12,096 nt of DNA. Source: Candidatus Sumerlaeota bacterium. Lineage in GTDB: Bacteria; Sumerlaeota; Sumerlaeia; JADFCT01. The translations under genes and the position numbers were made by a program. Within the stretch, counting starts at the first letter, position 1; each line of letters starts with the position of its first letter. The notes under the pieces are model-generated. The model ran no database searches and was not told where the DNA came from. It saw only the letters and a program-made list of their open reading frames with translations. This document shows positions 1-7,395 of this stretch, in pieces. The stretch is from the NCBI GenBank assembly GCA_026398575.1, contig JAPLSP010000479.1:1-12096 (forward strand), read 5' to 3'.

Positions 1-25
1 GGTCTCCAATGAAGAGATTTCATCC

Positions 26-105
26 GTCCCTCCGGGACTAAAATGGATGGCGTCATGCCGCCCACCGTTGAAACGGTGGGCTATTATCGTTTGTCCCTCC
101 GGGAC
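26..105. repeat. Palindromic repeat cluster (REP-like)
   Basis: Two identical copies of the 13-mer GTCCCTCCGGGAC lie at 26-38 and 93-105; each is itself a short hairpin (5-bp arms, TCC loop). Between them, 60-69 and 72-81 form a perfect 10-bp inverted repeat (GCCCACCGTT / AACGGTGGGC) around GA. Such short GC-rich palindromes in extragenic space are typical of REP/REPIN-like elements mobilised by Y1 (RAYT) transposases, but no transposase gene is visible here. The cluster ends about 90 bp before the start of the SGNH gene. The pairing is read directly; the REP assignment is inference. Confidence 0.75.
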
Positions 106-182
106 ATCGTCTGCCTTATGAATGGACACGGATTGCCCAACCAAGATTGAAGAACTATCCGGAACGTGAGACAAAAAATGAC

Positions 183-188
183 AAGGAG
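183..188 (+). promoter_or_regulatory. Ribosome binding site deciding the start of the SGNH gene
   Basis: AAGGAG is followed by a 6-base spacer and ATG at 195. This favours the ATG at 195 over the in-frame ATG at 147, which has no such site and would put a charged stretch of 16 residues before the signal peptide. It is the only clear Shine-Dalgarno motif in front of any of the genes with a start in this window. Confidence 0.75.
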
Positions 189-194
189 AATACC

Positions 195-2099
195 ATGCCT
201 GGAACGCGTCCAATTGCGAGTGGGAGTTGTTGGATTGCCATGAGCCTTGTCGCGCTCATTTCTTCTTCGCTCAGCGCGGCGGAATATATCCAGCCGCGCG
301 ATGGGCTGCGCAGCAGCTTCCGAAAATTCTCGGACAGCCAGAAGAGCGGCGTCTATACGAAGATCGCGTTCTTCGGCGGCTCGTCGGCGGCAGGCGCAGG
401 GCTTGTAAAACCTGAGACCAGCTATCGCGCGCTCCTGATGAAGCATCTGCGCGAACAGTTCCCGAAGGCTGTTCTGGCGGAAAACAACGCGTCCATTGCG
501 GGAACGGATTCCTGGCTCGGCGCCTTTCGGACGAAGACCGACCCGCTGTATGGCGGCGCGGCGCTGGTTATCGTGGACTTTGCCGTCGAGGACGCGGGCG
601 CAAACGAATCGCAAGTTCTTGCCGCGATGGAAGGCATTGTGCGGCAGATTTGGGCGTCGGATTCCTCCACCGATATTGTGTTTGTTTATTCGCTTGCCAA
701 GGATCAATGGGAAGCGGTTGCGCAAGGACAGACGCCTCCGGCTGTGTCCTGGCACGAAAAAATCGCCGAGTATTACAAAATCCCCAGCGTCAACCTGGCA
801 CGCTTCGCCGCCGAGAAAATCAAGTCGGGCGAGGCGAAGATAGACGATTGCTTCACGAGCGTGGGGCTGGCTTCAAGCAAGCTGCACGGGCTTTATTTCG
901 AGGCGCTCAAACCGCTCGTTGCGCAATGCAAAGCCGCGCTCGAACAGGATAGCGCGCCGATCAAGCGCCACGCGATGCCCAAGCCGCTCTCGGCGGCGCC
1001 GATGGACAAAGCGCGATGCGTGCCCTATGACTGGGCGAAGATGGAGGACGGATGGAAAATGGGGCGGCGCAGCACGAGTGAGCGCTTCTTGCATGTGCTC
1101 GAATGCGACCGGTCGGGCGCCATCCTGAGCCTGAAATTCAAAGGCGCGGCGGCGGGATTCTTTGGCGTCGCCGGACCCGATTCGGGCGACATCGAGTCTT
1201 CTGTGGACGGCGGCGAATGGAAGCCTTGTTTTAAATTCAGCAAGGAATTCGCCGGCGGTGTTCGCGCGCTGGGGCGGCCGGCGGCTCAGGGGCTTGATCC
1301 GAATCAACCGCACGAGATGCGGCTGCGCGTTGCCGAAAAGCAGCCTTCCGAAAGCGCTGGACGCAGCGCGCACATTGGGTGGTTGCTCGTGGATGGCGAC
1401 GCGGAGGACCCATTCAAGGGAATGACGCCGCTCGAAAGAATTGACGCGATCTATTCGCGCATGGACCCGCTCAAATATGCGCCGCCCACTGACCGCTGGA
1501 AACGCCTGCCGAAAACCATGCAGCGTCTGCGTGAGGGGCCGTCGCTCAAGATCGTGATGCTGGGAGACAGCATCATCGGCGACACCTCGTCCTCGCAGTA
1601 TGAACTTCTGCTCGGGCGCCTGTATCCCAAATGCAAGATCGAAAAAGTCCTCTCCGTGCGCGGCTCGACGGGGTGCTGGTGGTACAAGGATGAGAATCGC
1701 GTCGAGGAGTGGGTCTTGCGGCACAAGCCGGACCTTTTGATGATCGGCGGCATCAGCCAGCGCGAAGACGTTGACGCGATCCGCGAAGTCATCCATCAGG
1801 TTCGCGCCAAACAGTCGCCGGAAATCCTGCTCATGACGCCCGCCTTCGGCGCTGTGTCGGACGCGCATATCAAAAAGTGGACGTATGACATTGATCCCGG
1901 CAGCAGCGATTACCGCGCGCGGCTGAAGCGCCTCAGCGACGAGGAGCAGTGCGAATTTATTGACATGACTGGAACCTGGTGGAAATACGTCCAAGACTCC
2001 GGCAAGGACTACGGCTGGTTCAAGCGCGACGGCGTGCACGCCAATGACCGCGGCTTTCAAATCCTCGGGCGCATCCTCGAGAAATATTTCACGCCTTGA
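195..2099 (+). CDS. Secreted tandem SGNH/GDSL hydrolase-like protein
   Basis: This 634-residue protein is probably an exported carbohydrate esterase or related SGNH enzyme. Residues 12-29 form a hydrophobic signal-peptide core ending in SLSAA, with likely cleavage just before EYIQ. A first SGNH-like domain spans about 54-250: FFGGSS (nucleophile candidate S63) replaces GDS, the usual Asn block reads AVED, and the final block is SSKLH (H231) without the normal Asp, so it looks degenerate. Residues about 275-400 look like a beta-sandwich (strand-rich, with GPDSG and DGGEW). A second SGNH domain, about 450-634, is more complete: GDS at 457-459 and DGVH at 612-615, giving Ser459, Asp612 and His615 as candidate catalytic residues. 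An alternative in-frame start at 147 is less likely because ATG 195 follows AAGGAG. The gene converges on the reductase gene and their stops overlap by 11 bp. Substrate is unknown; deacetylation of a polysaccharide is the likeliest role by family. Confidence 0.85.
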   Translation: MPGTRPIASGSCWIAMSLVALISSSLSAAEYIQPRDGLRSSFRKFSDSQKSGVYTKIAFFGGSSAAGAGLVKPETSYRALLMKHLREQFPKAVLAENNASIAGTDSWLGAFRTKTDPLYGGAALVIVDFAVEDAGANESQVLAAMEGIVRQIWASDSSTDIVFVYSLAKDQWEAVAQGQTPPAVSWHEKIAEYYKIPSVNLARFAAEKIKSGEAKIDDCFTSVGLASSKLHGLYFEALKPLVAQCKAALEQDSAPIKRHAMPKPLSAAPMDKARCVPYDWAKMEDGWKMGRRSTSERFLHVLECDRSGAILSLKFKGAAAGFFGVAGPDSGDIESSVDGGEWKPCFKFSKEFAGGVRALGRPAAQGLDPNQPHEMRLRVAEKQPSESAGRSAHIGWLLVDGDAEDPFKGMTPLERIDAIYSRMDPLKYAPPTDRWKRLPKTMQRLREGPSLKIVMLGDSIIGDTSSSQYELLLGRLYPKCKIEKVLSVRGSTGCWWYKDENRVEEWVLRHKPDLLMIGGISQREDVDAIREVIHQVRAKQSPEILLMTPAFGAVSDAHIKKWTYDIDPGSSDYRARLKRLSDEEQCEFIDMTGTWWKYVQDSGKDYGWFKRDGVHANDRGFQILGRILEKYFTP

Positions 2100-3108
2100 T
2101 GCCGTTCTTGATGGATGCGATCAGCCGCGCCAATCCTTCCTCTGTGGAGACGCGAGGCGCATAGCCGAGGGCATGGCGGGCGCGGGAGATATTGAAGTAG
2201 TGCGAGGCGCCGAGTTGATGGGCGACGAAACGGGTCATGAGTGGTTCGCGATAGATGCGGAAGGCGGAATAAAAAAGCTCGATGGCTGCGCCCAACAGCC
2301 AGGCTGCGCGATAGGGGATTGCGCGGTGGACCTTGGGGAGCTCAAGCCGCTCTAGCAGATCATTAATCCAGTTCCATAAATTGACCGGTTCGCCTTGCGA
2401 GATGAAAAACGCCTGCCCGGCGACGGGCGAACCATCCAAGCCCTTGCCGCCTCCCATCAAGCGGTCCAAAGCCAGCAAGTGCGCATCCGCCGCGTTCTCC
2501 ACATAAACGATATCCACGAGATTTTTTCCTGCGCCGACGCGGATCAGCCGTCCGGCGCGCGCGCGTTCGAGGATGCGCGGGATGAGCTGGGTGTCGCGCG
2601 GGCCCCAGATCAGATGCGGACGGAGCGAGACGGTCATCATCCCTTGCGATCCATTGGCCGCCAGAATCATGCGCTCGGCAGCGGCTTTGGTTTCCGGATA
2701 GAGGCAGTTGAAGCGCGCGGGATAAGAAAGCGACTCATCGGCGTTGATGAGATCGCCGGACCGCCAGACAACGCTGGGCGAGGATGTATAGATGAGATAG
2801 CGCACGCCATGCGTCTGGCATCCGCGCAGGACATTGGCGGTTCCGTCAACGTTGATTTCATAAAAAGCTTCGCGGCTTCCCCAGACGCCGGCGAGGGCAG
2901 CTGCGTGAAAGACCGCATCGCAGCCCTTGCATGCGCCGGCGATCGCTTTGGCGTCGCGCAGGTCGGCTTGTACGGTCTCCACACCAAGCGCATCGAGCTC
3001 AGGATGGCGCCTGCGCGACAGGCTACAAACCTGAATCCCGCGCGTTACGAGATTCTCAACGATATACCGTCCAAGAAACCCGCCGCCGCCTGTAACAAGA
3101 ACGCGCAT
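2089..3108 (-). CDS. Extended SDR, OleD-like 3-oxoacyl/3-hydroxysteroid-type reductase
   Basis: This 339-residue NAD(P)-dependent oxidoreductase has an N-terminal Rossmann fold with TGGGGFLG at residues 6-13, the active-site motif Y137-x3-K141 (YPETK) and the upstream Ser in YTSSPSVV (107-114). The SSPSVV block, RPHLIWGP (163-170), the NLVD-x-VYV-x-NAA stretch (196-207), FISQGEPVNLW (235-245) and SHYFNIS (302-308) match my memory of OleD, the 2-alkyl-3-oxoalkanoate reductase of long-chain olefin synthesis, and of the wider 3-beta-HSD family. Length is normal and the protein is cytoplasmic. The ATG at 3108 is the natural start because TGGGGFLG follows at once; no Shine-Dalgarno motif precedes it. 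No oleA, oleB or oleC lies in the window, so the exact substrate is uncertain; a sterol- or sugar-linked ketone is possible. Its upstream region is a low-complexity tract. Confidence 0.9.
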   Translation of the reverse strand: MRVLVTGGGGFLGRYIVENLVTRGIQVCSLSRRRHPELDALGVETVQADLRDAKAIAGACKGCDAVFHAAALAGVWGSREAFYEINVDGTANVLRGCQTHGVRYLIYTSSPSVVWRSGDLINADESLSYPARFNCLYPETKAAAERMILAANGSQGMMTVSLRPHLIWGPRDTQLIPRILERARAGRLIRVGAGKNLVDIVYVENAADAHLLALDRLMGGGKGLDGSPVAGQAFFISQGEPVNLWNWINDLLERLELPKVHRAIPYRAAWLLGAAIELFYSAFRIYREPLMTRFVAHQLGASHYFNISRARHALGYAPRVSTEEGLARLIASIKNGIKA

Positions 3109-3116
3109 AGTTAGTG

Positions 3117-3182
3117 CTCAATATCCAACATCCAATATCCAACACTCAATTTCCAAAACTCAATTACCAAAATTCAAAATCC
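3117..3182. repeat. Low-complexity degenerate TCCAA/CTCAA tract
   Basis: About 65 bases consist of imperfect 7-8 base units such as ATCCAAC, ATCCAAT, CTCAATT and ACCAAAA. The tract begins 9 bases upstream of the reductase ATG, so on the minus strand it would be read as the T/G-rich leader or promoter zone of that gene. I see no good promoter hexamers in it. Composition is markedly more AT-rich than the surrounding DNA. Confidence 0.6.
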
Positions 3183-3228
3183 GTATCTTGCCTATTCAAA
3201 ACAAAGTAGCATCGTCTTGAGGCTTGCT

Positions 3229-3474
3229 ATTTTAGCCTGCTTCAGCAGGCTCCTCCTTGCCCCCGGCTTTAGCCGGCGGGGCTGAGGGGCTGCCCCTTTT
3301 TGAGCGCGCTTTAGAGCGGCTTCTCGACATGCTTTAGCCTGAATTGAGCCTGGCACATGAATGCTGAAGCGTGTCGAGAAGCCGCGCTGAAGCGCGCTCC
3401 ATTATCTTTATCTGCAAACTCCCCGCCGGCTAAAGCCGGGGGCAATGAGGAGCCGGCTAAAGCCCGGCTAAAAT
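3229..3474. repeat. Nested inverted-repeat element (MITE/REPIN-like), about 246 bp
   Basis: The outer arms 3229-3281 and 3421-3474 are inverted copies with about four mismatches and one gap. Inside them 3302-3338 and 3363-3399 form a second 37-base inverted repeat: 33 Watson-Crick pairs, one mismatch, and three differences that become G-U pairs in a plus-strand RNA. Each outer arm also contains smaller hairpins, for example 3234-3240 with 3245-3251, and CCGGCT/AGCCGG at 3263-3276. A repeated core GGCTTTAGCC or its variants recurs throughout. No transposase is encoded, so it would be a non-autonomous element. It fills most of the 432-bp gap between the reductase and the downstream end of the second fusion gene, where its hairpins could act as a transcript end or mRNA-protecting structure for that gene. 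The remainder of the gap (3475-3540) shows nothing recognisable. Confidence 0.8.
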
Positions 3475-3540
3475 TTCCTGTCTTTATGCCTTGGAAGTTT
3501 TTGTGAAGCATAGATTCCTCTGACACCCGATTTCCAACCT

Positions 3541-6500
3541 CTAAAGCTTCGGTTTTACCTTGATGGCCACATCGCGCGTGAGGATGGGGAGATTGATGAT
3601 TAGGGCGCCGTCTTTGGCGGTTCTTTCATCGCGGAGGATTTTACCGGCGATCCAGGTGCTCCAGAATTCTATCTTATACACCCCGTCCTTCAATCCCTTG
3701 AGTGTGATGGAGGTGCCTTCGACAGCGTCGAACAATCCCGACCCCGGATCGTCTTTGAAAATTTCTTTGTTCTCGTGCATCTCCTGCGCGATATAGTTAT
3801 GATGAACCCAGGCATAAGCGCAATCCGAACTGACGCGCGTCAACGCCCGAAGCCTTGGGGCATTTTGGACTTCGATCGCGTCGTATTTCCACGTTTTCCC
3901 GCGCAGGTCTTCGCCTTGAATGTAGTCGGCAAAGATGCGCCAATAGCGCTCCAGTTTCCAGTCGAACAGGAAGTTCCACCACCACGGCATTGGCGCGCCG
4001 GCGACCGGGATGTTCCATCCGATCCAGGGAGCGTTGTGAATTTGCAGAGCCAGGTGAAGCTGCGACGTGCCCAGGGGGCTGCCGCCGTATTCTTCGATCA
4101 TCGCCGGTTTCTTGAACTCACTCAGACGCCAGATGCGGTCCCGCATCAAATCCACGAAACCGCTGAGCGTGTAATCGGAAGCCTGCGTATAGTCTATTGT
4201 ATTTAATTTCCAGCCGGATGTATCGCCTCGCGGGCTGGCGTATTCCGTCGAGATGATATGCCGCCCGGCGTCCAGCCGGCGCAAGTGCTCGCCCACGTCG
4301 CGCAGCCATGCGGTCCGCGTGGTGGCGTCGGAATTCACGACGTCCAGTTCCGTCGCCAATACCCATGCGAAAAGATTGGGATACGCCCCATAGCGCGCAA
4401 CGCAATAGCGATGCCGTTGTTTGAAAAGCTTGATGGTTCTTTCATCGGTGAGGCACGCCGAATAGTTCTTCAAGAATCCTCCCTGGCGAACGTTGTAGGG
4501 ATTGTCCTGCCAATCATGGTCCCAGACCATGGTCCAGGGGCCATGATGATTGATGGCGAGCTCCAGCATGACGTTATGGCGCGCAGCCTGCTGGAAGAGA
4601 TAATCCAACCGCCAGGCGTTTTGCAGGTTGTATTTGCCGATGCCATAATAGCCGGGGTAGTCGTCGCGCCACTCCAAGCCGCACCACCAAGGCGTCATCC
4701 AGAGGCGCCCCATCGTGGCGCCGCCTTCCTGCATCTGGCGAAAAAAGTCGCCGTAGAGCAGCGTGCCGGTGTGGGGATTCTGGTATTTATATTTCGGCAG
4801 CAGAAGGGCGCGCTTGTCGCGCGGCCAACAGAGATTCAAGCCGATGGGGTAGAAGAATTCGCCGTTCTCAAAGGAGAAGTGTTCGCGATCCTGATCCGGT
4901 TTAAGGTAGCCGTGTCCGTCGCCGGGCTTGACGTTCAGCGCGCAGGAGGTTGTTTCCAGGCGTCCACCGGCAAAGTCCCTGCCTGAAAGGCGCCAGGAAT
5001 AAATGCCCGCTTCGGCAGGCATGAATCGCACGGCCCAGTAAGGCCTGCCGGACGGGAAAAGATTCTCGATGGGGCCACTGGTATAACGTGTGTAATCCTG
5101 CGCATAGAAAGCGGGGAAGGAAACCGTCTTTCCCGAAGGCGCCGCGAAATGGCCCCAGAGGTCAATCTGATCCGGATCGAAGGGATTTTCATATTCGCGG
5201 TCGAGCTCGAAGCGCGCTTCGTAAACCGCGCGCTGCAAGGCCGGCTTGGGCGAATCCAGGATGCGCGCTGTCAATGCGGATGCGGGCAGTGTCGCGGATG
5301 TGTCGGCAGTGACGGGCACGGTTGTTGCAGCCATGGCGCCGGAGGGAATGACCTGCTTAATCTTAATCCCGGCGATGGCTTCCGGCGCGCTGAAGAGTTT
5401 GACGCCGGCGGACCGAACACGCCGCAGATTCCATTGTCCCCATGCGGCGTCGCGCCGCGCGCCGGTCCACTCGCCCTGCAGCAGCGATGCGCGCACCACC
5501 GCCCCGGTACCGCTTGTCCGGCTTTCGTCCGATATTGTCTGGTACCATTCGCCGTCCATCACCTTGAGATAGACAATGGCGCGCATGATGCCGTCCGCCG
5601 CCGGCGAAATGGGAACGCTCGCTTCCAGCGGCGCCGAGGAAACAGGCGCGCGCATGAGGTCAATATTGAAGGTCACATCCGAATAGTTGAACCAAGAAGC
5701 GGTGACGGAAGTTTCATCCTGCGCGCAGGGACCATCCAAGCGGATGGAAGCCCTTTGCATTTTTTCCAGAATATGCATTTTTTCGGGGATGTAGAACGCG
5801 GCGAAACACAGTGCGAGAATTCCGGCGGCGAAAGGGATCAGCGTCCATGCGGCGGCGCGGGCGCGAGCGCTCTTGGCGCCTTTGGAAGCTGCATCCGCAT
5901 TGCGAATTGTTTCTTCTTCGCCGCCCGTAAACGCGCCATGGGGCGTCTTGAGCCAGGCAAAAGGCGCGAGGAAGAAATGCAAAAAACCAAGCCAGGCGCC
6001 GGCGCTCATCAGCAGCCAGTATATTGGCATGAGCAGTCCGGGCGCCATAAGCCGGTAGTATCGGCGATGCATCGCGCCGATGAGATGAATCAGGATGAAG
6101 ACTCCATTGAACAGCGCCAAGGCAATGGTTACAGCCAGCAAGACCACCGTCCATGGCTGCGCGGGATCGAAAACTTTCCAGCGCTGTACGAACCATATTC
6201 CCAGAAGCGCCCAGCAGACCGGCGCCAGAAGGAGCGTCAACACCTGTCCGCCGACAGCGGTCAGCATCATCAGGAATTTCCACGGACCCATCTGACGCAA
6301 TGAGCGCAAGGGCGAGCGCGTGTGAACGAGCAAGGTTTGCCAGTAGCCCTTGATCCAGCGCGAACGCTGCCACATCCAATCGCGCAGCCGGCCGGGCGCT
6401 TCCTCCCACGTCGTCGAATCGAGGATGCGAACGCCATAGCCTGTGCGGGCAAGGCGCATCCCGAGATCGCAGTCCTCTGTAACGTTCCAGGCGTCCCAGC

Positions 6501-7395
6501 CTCCCAGCCGGCGCAAGGCTTGCGTGACAAAGTGATTGGAGCTCCCGCCGAGAGGAATCGGCGAGCGCAATCCATGCAATCCCGGCAGGTATAGATCAAA
6601 CCACGTCGAGTATTCGAGCGTGAACCATTGTGTCAGCAGGTTCCGGAAGCCATTATGGAAATTCAGGCGGGCTTGCAGGCATATAACTTCACGCGCCGGC
6701 AGAGATGCCGGCGCTCCCAGTGGCGCTCCCAGTGGCGCTCCCAGTGGCGCTCCCAGTGGCGCTCCCAGTTTGCGGAAAGCGGCGACGGCTTTTTTCAGCT
6801 GGTCCGGCTCGGGGCGGTCTTCGGCGTCGAATACAACAAGGTATTCGCCTTTGGCGGCCTGCAGACCATAGTTGCAGGCGCGAGGCTTTGTGCGAGGGCG
6901 GCCATCGGGAACCACCACCGTCCGGATGTGCGGCGGCAAAGAAAGGCGGTCCAATGCCTCCCGCGTTACATGGTCTTCGGCCTCGATCAAAATCTGCACG
7001 TCGAGCTTATCTGTTGGATAATCCATCCGCTCCAGCGCCGCGATCAGATCCTCGCAAACTTCGGGCTCTTTATAGAGTGGAACCAGAACGCTGTAAACGG
7101 GCAGCGGCGCATCGGACAGGGCGCTGATTTCTTCGGCGGAGACGGCGACGGAGAAGCGATGGAACTGGCCCATGAATATCGCGAGCGTCTTGACGCCGAT
7201 GACGAAGGAGAAAAGAATTAGGGTGGCAATGCTCCAGTAGAAAATGAAGGAGTCAAAATCGAGCCATGCCTGCCCGGCCAATCCCAGCGTGACGCCAGTC
7301 AGCAGCGCCCGCTGCCAGGGCGCCCAGGGCTGCCGCGCGCTTTCGGGGATGAGTGTTTGGGCTTGCGAGTTTGGGCGCCCTGGTTCGTAATTCAT
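3541..7395 (-). CDS. GT2 processive glycosyltransferase fused to DUF5060 and GH-A-type hydrolase (second copy)
   Basis: This 1284-residue protein combines a membrane polysaccharide synthase with a glycoside hydrolase. Hydrophobic spans lie at about 31-46 and 50-74. The GT2 domain covers about 98-360, with acidic metal/nucleotide motifs EAED (138-141) and DAED (190-193), the catalytic TED (306-308) and QRSRW (343-347), the set expected of processive cellulose-synthase-like enzymes. Further spans lie near 374-404, 415-441 and 453-481, then KTPHG (483-487), then another span at 516-535. The C-terminal half has a jelly-roll-like region (about 548-690), a DUF5060 domain (about 723-823, with NPFDPDQ and an FMPAEAG strand), a TIM barrel (about 830-1180) with candidate acid/base E1016 and nucleophile E1102 (IEEYGG), and a C-terminal beta domain. 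The Asn that normally precedes the acid/base is Thr. Residues 211-230 are GAPL repeats absent from the paralogue. ATG overlaps the stop of the upstream paralogue as ATGA, so coupled translation is likely. The polymer made is not predictable. Confidence 0.88.
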   Translation of the reverse strand: MNYEPGRPNSQAQTLIPESARQPWAPWQRALLTGVTLGLAGQAWLDFDSFIFYWSIATLILFSFVIGVKTLAIFMGQFHRFSVAVSAEEISALSDAPLPVYSVLVPLYKEPEVCEDLIAALERMDYPTDKLDVQILIEAEDHVTREALDRLSLPPHIRTVVVPDGRPRTKPRACNYGLQAAKGEYLVVFDAEDRPEPDQLKKAVAAFRKLGAPLGAPLGAPLGAPLGAPASLPAREVICLQARLNFHNGFRNLLTQWFTLEYSTWFDLYLPGLHGLRSPIPLGGSSNHFVTQALRRLGGWDAWNVTEDCDLGMRLARTGYGVRILDSTTWEEAPGRLRDWMWQRSRWIKGYWQTLLVHTRSPLRSLRQMGPWKFLMMLTAVGGQVLTLLLAPVCWALLGIWFVQRWKVFDPAQPWTVVLLAVTIALALFNGVFILIHLIGAMHRRYYRLMAPGLLMPIYWLLMSAGAWLGFLHFFLAPFAWLKTPHGAFTGGEEETIRNADAASKGAKSARARAAAWTLIPFAAGILALCFAAFYIPEKMHILEKMQRASIRLDGPCAQDETSVTASWFNYSDVTFNIDLMRAPVSSAPLEASVPISPAADGIMRAIVYLKVMDGEWYQTISDESRTSGTGAVVRASLLQGEWTGARRDAAWGQWNLRRVRSAGVKLFSAPEAIAGIKIKQVIPSGAMAATTVPVTADTSATLPASALTARILDSPKPALQRAVYEARFELDREYENPFDPDQIDLWGHFAAPSGKTVSFPAFYAQDYTRYTSGPIENLFPSGRPYWAVRFMPAEAGIYSWRLSGRDFAGGRLETTSCALNVKPGDGHGYLKPDQDREHFSFENGEFFYPIGLNLCWPRDKRALLLPKYKYQNPHTGTLLYGDFFRQMQEGGATMGRLWMTPWWCGLEWRDDYPGYYGIGKYNLQNAWRLDYLFQQAARHNVMLELAINHHGPWTMVWDHDWQDNPYNVRQGGFLKNYSACLTDERTIKLFKQRHRYCVARYGAYPNLFAWVLATELDVVNSDATTRTAWLRDVGEHLRRLDAGRHIISTEYASPRGDTSGWKLNTIDYTQASDYTLSGFVDLMRDRIWRLSEFKKPAMIEEYGGSPLGTSQLHLALQIHNAPWIGWNIPVAGAPMPWWWNFLFDWKLERYWRIFADYIQGEDLRGKTWKYDAIEVQNAPRLRALTRVSSDCAYAWVHHNYIAQEMHENKEIFKDDPGSGLFDAVEGTSITLKGLKDGVYKIEFWSTWIAGKILRDERTAKDGALIINLPILTRDVAIKVKPKL
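6693..6768. repeat. Palindrome plus five-unit 12-bp tandem repeat inside the GT2 domain
   Basis: A perfect 9-bp hairpin, GCGCCGGCA (6693-6701) and TGCCGGCGC (6706-6714), flanks the loop GAGA. It runs directly into five 12-base units TGGCGCTCCCAG at 6709-6768, the first unit differing by one base. On the minus strand these encode four GAPL units and GAPA, residues 211-230. In the paralogue the same place reads from AFRKM almost directly to CLQARL, so about 23 residues have been added in frame. The palindrome-led arrangement suggests insertion of a small repeat element followed by slippage expansion. Confidence 0.9.
7392..7395 (-). promoter_or_regulatory. ATGA stop/start overlap coupling the two fusion genes
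   Basis: On the minus strand the upstream gene's TGA (7394-7392) overlaps the downstream gene's ATG (7395-7393). No Shine-Dalgarno motif precedes this ATG, which fits re-initiation by terminating ribosomes and implies a single transcript with linked protein amounts. Confidence 0.85.

Noticed and set aside
130..170. Promoter TTGCCC-17-TATCCG before the SGNH gene
   Set aside because: The second hexamer matches the consensus too poorly to support a call.
84..755. 223-codon minus-strand frame at the left end
   Set aside because: Antisense to the signal peptide and first SGNH domain, Arg-rich and without motifs.
873..2060. 395-codon open frame antisense to the SGNH gene
   Set aside because: It lies opposite a gene with a signal peptide and recognisable motifs; its translation is rich in Arg, Ala and His without domains, as expected of a GC-driven shadow frame.
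3285..3301. Terminator-like hairpin AGGGG-CTG-CCCCT followed by five Ts
   Set aside because: It points along the plus strand, where no plus-strand gene ends nearby, and is better explained as part of the repeat element.
3311..3526. 71-codon minus-strand frame
   Set aside because: It is almost wholly made of the nested inverted repeat; its peptide is a translation of hairpin arms.
5149..6303. 384-codon open frame antisense to the second fusion gene
   Set aside because: Same reasoning: opposite recognisable membrane and DUF5060 regions, with no domain signal.
6709..6768. CRISPR-like regular repetition
   Set aside because: The units are 12 bases with no spacers and encode an in-frame peptide; this is a tandem repeat.
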